Shown here one piece after another: positions 14,388-15,766 of a DNA stretch of 15,766 bases (position 1 is its first letter; every line of letters starts with the position of its first letter). Position numbers and translations under genes: made by a program. Origin of the DNA: Trebonia sp. (GTDB lineage: Bacteria; Actinomycetota; Actinomycetes; Streptosporangiales; Streptosporangiaceae); assembly GCA_030043595.1 (NCBI GenBank), contig JASHXJ010000569.1:1-15766 (forward strand), given 5' to 3'. The notes beneath the pieces were generated by a model. It was not told the origin of the DNA, ran no database searches, and saw only the letters and a list, made by a program, of their open reading frames with translations.

Positions 14388-15170
14388 TTATGACCACTTG
14401 GTGACGGGACGCTCTTGCAGGACCCCGTCCACGAGGATGTCGGTCTTCTCGTTGTAGAAGGCGAGCAGGTTCTCGATCTTCGGCGTCTCCGGGATCGGCG
14501 CGGGATAGCTCCACACGATGTCCTCGTGCAGCTCGCCGCCGGCCCGCACCGACCAGTACACCGCCTCCCCCTTGTACGGGCAGCGCGTCCGCTTCGGGCT
14601 CGGGATGAGCAGGCCGGGCCTGACATCGAGCTTGGGCAGGTAGTAGCGGACAGGCAGGCCGGTCTCGAACAGCAGCCTGGGACGCCGGCTCTCCGCGACG
14701 AGCACGCCGCCCACCCGGACCTGCACGAGGCGGGAGGAGCTGAGGACGTCGACCCGGTGATACGGGTCGCGCGGGTGGCGGAATACCTCGTCGTCCTCCT
14801 CGTACCACGCGTCGGCCTGGTCCCAGTAGAAGGCCACGTAGTCCCGGAGCTGCGGCACCGACGCGATCGGCTCCGGATAGGCCCAGACCGCGTTCTCGTA
14901 CCGCCGGCCGCCGGCGACCACGGAGTAGTACGACGCGTCGCCCTTATACGGGCAGTGGGTGTGCTGGCTCGTCGGCTCGAGCAGGTCGAACCGCACGTCG
15001 CCGCGCGGGAAGTAATACACCGGGAGGTGCCCGGTCTCGAACAGGTAGACCGTCCTGCTGCTGTCCGCGATCGCCTCGCCGCCGAAGAACACACGGACGC
15101 GCCGCTGGTTCGGCTCGGTGCGCACCCGGCCCGTCGTCCCGGTCGCGGCCGGCTCTGCTGTCTGCGTCAT
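14388..15170 (-). CDS. Protein of two tandem DUF427 domains
   Basis: 260 residues from ATG 15170, four-base ATGA overlap with the upstream hydrolase-like gene; GAGG at 15176-15179. The chain is an internal duplication. Domain 1 (about 24-125) has 'YLFETGHLPVYYFPRGDVR', 'HTHCPYKGDASYYSV' and 'ENAVWAYPEPIASVPQLRDY'. Domain 2 (about 150-250) has 'LLFETGLPVRYYLPKLDVR', 'RTRCPYKGEAVYWSV' and 'HEDIVWSYPAPIPETPKIEN'. Both copies keep the CPYKG and W.YP motifs that define DUF427. Its biochemical role is not known. The conserved polar residues in both halves suggest a binding pocket in each. Its place between a hydrolase-fold protein and two iron oxygenases suggests handling of the same metabolite. 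Confidence 0.88.
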   Translation of the reverse strand: MTQTAEPAATGTTGRVRTEPNQRRVRVFFGGEAIADSSRTVYLFETGHLPVYYFPRGDVRFDLLEPTSQHTHCPYKGDASYYSVVAGGRRYENAVWAYPEPIASVPQLRDYVAFYWDQADAWYEEDDEVFRHPRDPYHRVDVLSSSRLVQVRVGGVLVAESRRPRLLFETGLPVRYYLPKLDVRPGLLIPSPKRTRCPYKGEAVYWSVRAGGELHEDIVWSYPAPIPETPKIENLLAFYNEKTDILVDGVLQERPVTKWS

Positions 15171-15766
15171 TGCTGCCTCGCTGGTTCCGTTGTCAGTAGC
15201 TGGTCGAGGGCGGCGGCAAGCGCCGCGGGCTGGGTGGCCGCGATGTCCAGGCCGGCCCCGGGGATGGTGATCACCCGGACGTGCGGGGCCCGCTGCCGCA
15301 GCCTGGCGAGATCGGCCGCTCCCGGCGGGCCGGCCCAGTCGCCGCGGATCAGCGCCACCGGGATGGCGAGCTCGGCGAGCTCGGTCCACGCCGCGTCGTC
15401 CCCGGCCCCGGGCGCAGCATCCGGCGGCGCGGACAGGCTGCCCGGATGATGCCGCCACACCCACGCGCCGTCCGGGCCCTGGACGAGCTCATAGCTGATC
15501 TCCCGGACAAGGGCCTGCCTGCTGTGCTCGGGCCGTCTGGCGGCCAGCACGGCGAGGGCCTCCTCGCGGCTGGCGAACCGCTCCGGACCGGTCCACGTCC
15601 GTGCGCGGTCCTGCCCAGGGCCGCCCGCCGAGCCGGGGAGGGTGCTGACGAGGGCCAGTCGCGGCAGGACCCGCGGCTGACGACGGTGCAGCGCGAGCGC
15701 GGTGCGGCCGCCGAGGCCGCTGCCCGCCACGAGCCGCACACGCGGCGCGAACGAGCGGATGGCCTC
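15167..15766 (-). CDS. Alpha/beta-hydrolase-fold protein, C-terminal 199 residues (partial), catalytic residues apparently replaced
   Basis: The 5' end lies outside the window; the frame is open to the last base. The fold shows in 'RLVAGSGLGGRTALALHRRQ' (11-30, the nucleophile-elbow region), 'RLALVSTLPG', a lid region with 'WVWRHHPGSL', 'IPVALIRGDWAGP' (usual acid strand, D143), and 'ITIPGAGLDIAATQPAALAA'. In active relatives the elbow reads G-x-S-x-G-G and the last segment 'GAGHD'. Here the elbow is GSGLGG (15-20), placing Gly17 at the nucleophile, and the histidine position is Leu173. A serine sits one place earlier (Ser16). This suggests a non-hydrolytic member that binds a ligand or helps a lyase-type step. 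A GTG at 15739 is internal to the elbow strand and is not the true start. It is the first visible gene of the right-hand operon. Confidence 0.75.
   Translation of the reverse strand, partial: EAIRSFAPRVRLVAGSGLGGRTALALHRRQPRVLPRLALVSTLPGSAGGPGQDRARTWTGPERFASREEALAVLAARRPEHSRQALVREISYELVQGPDGAWVWRHHPGSLSAPPDAAPGAGDDAAWTELAELAIPVALIRGDWAGPPGAADLARLRQRAPHVRVITIPGAGLDIAATQPAALAAALDQLLTTEPARQQ

Noticed and set aside
12857..15094. A 745-codon open frame on the minus strand that could be read as one large fusion protein
   Set aside because: Only its last 161 codons look like a protein (the thiol dioxygenase). The rest is Arg/Ser/Pro-rich out-of-frame reading of the dioxygenase and DUF427 genes.
1..15766. 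CRISPR arrays, tRNA genes, insertion sequences, prophage or attachment sites
   Set aside because: No regularly spaced direct repeats, cloverleaf-like segments, transposase or integrase motifs, or terminal repeats could be seen by eye on either strand.

Overview
The window is high-GC DNA with GTG and TTG starts beside ATG, clear GGAGG-type ribosome sites and tight head-to-tail gene overlaps. Together with a lipoprotein substrate-binding protein, a DUF11 secreted protein and several flavin and non-heme iron oxygenases, this points to a soil-type actinomycete (Actinomycetota). I cannot name the genus. I see no tRNA, rRNA, CRISPR array, transposase or phage gene.

Left part (1-4021): the tail of a cupin-type protein (2-166), a 0.5 kb non-coding stretch with two strong inverted repeats, a 624-aa secreted protein of Ig-like repeats plus a DUF11 domain (674-2548), and on the other strand a 268-aa HD-domain protein resembling the hydrolase half of RelA/SpoT (2841-3647). 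These look like independent genes.

Central operon (promoter at 4022-4050, genes 4097-12846, + strand): a lipoprotein solute-binding protein of the peptide/nickel family, two permeases, a fused double ATPase, then three different luciferase-like flavin monooxygenases (SsuD-like, NtaA/DszA-like and a third type). Genes are 4-nt overlapping to 37 nt apart, so they read as one transcript: import a small molecule, then oxidise it. A near-consensus sigma-70-type promoter, a 15-bp palindrome just upstream and short inverted repeats around it suggest regulated expression.

Right operon (minus strand, 15766 to 12857, converging on the central operon with a 10-bp gap): an alpha/beta-hydrolase-fold protein that appears to have lost catalytic residues, a tandem DUF427 protein, an isopenicillin-N-synthase-like Fe(II) dioxygenase, and a small cysteine-dioxygenase-like thiol dioxygenase. 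These are also overlapping or nearly so.

Taken together, the right two thirds look like an uncharacterised uptake-and-oxidation locus with five oxygenases of three families. A thiol or organosulfur substrate is the simplest reading, from the SsuD/DszA-type enzymes and the thiol dioxygenase. An aminopolycarboxylate, as in the EDTA/NTA systems, is the main alternative. Neither a flavin reductase nor a transcription factor is in the window.
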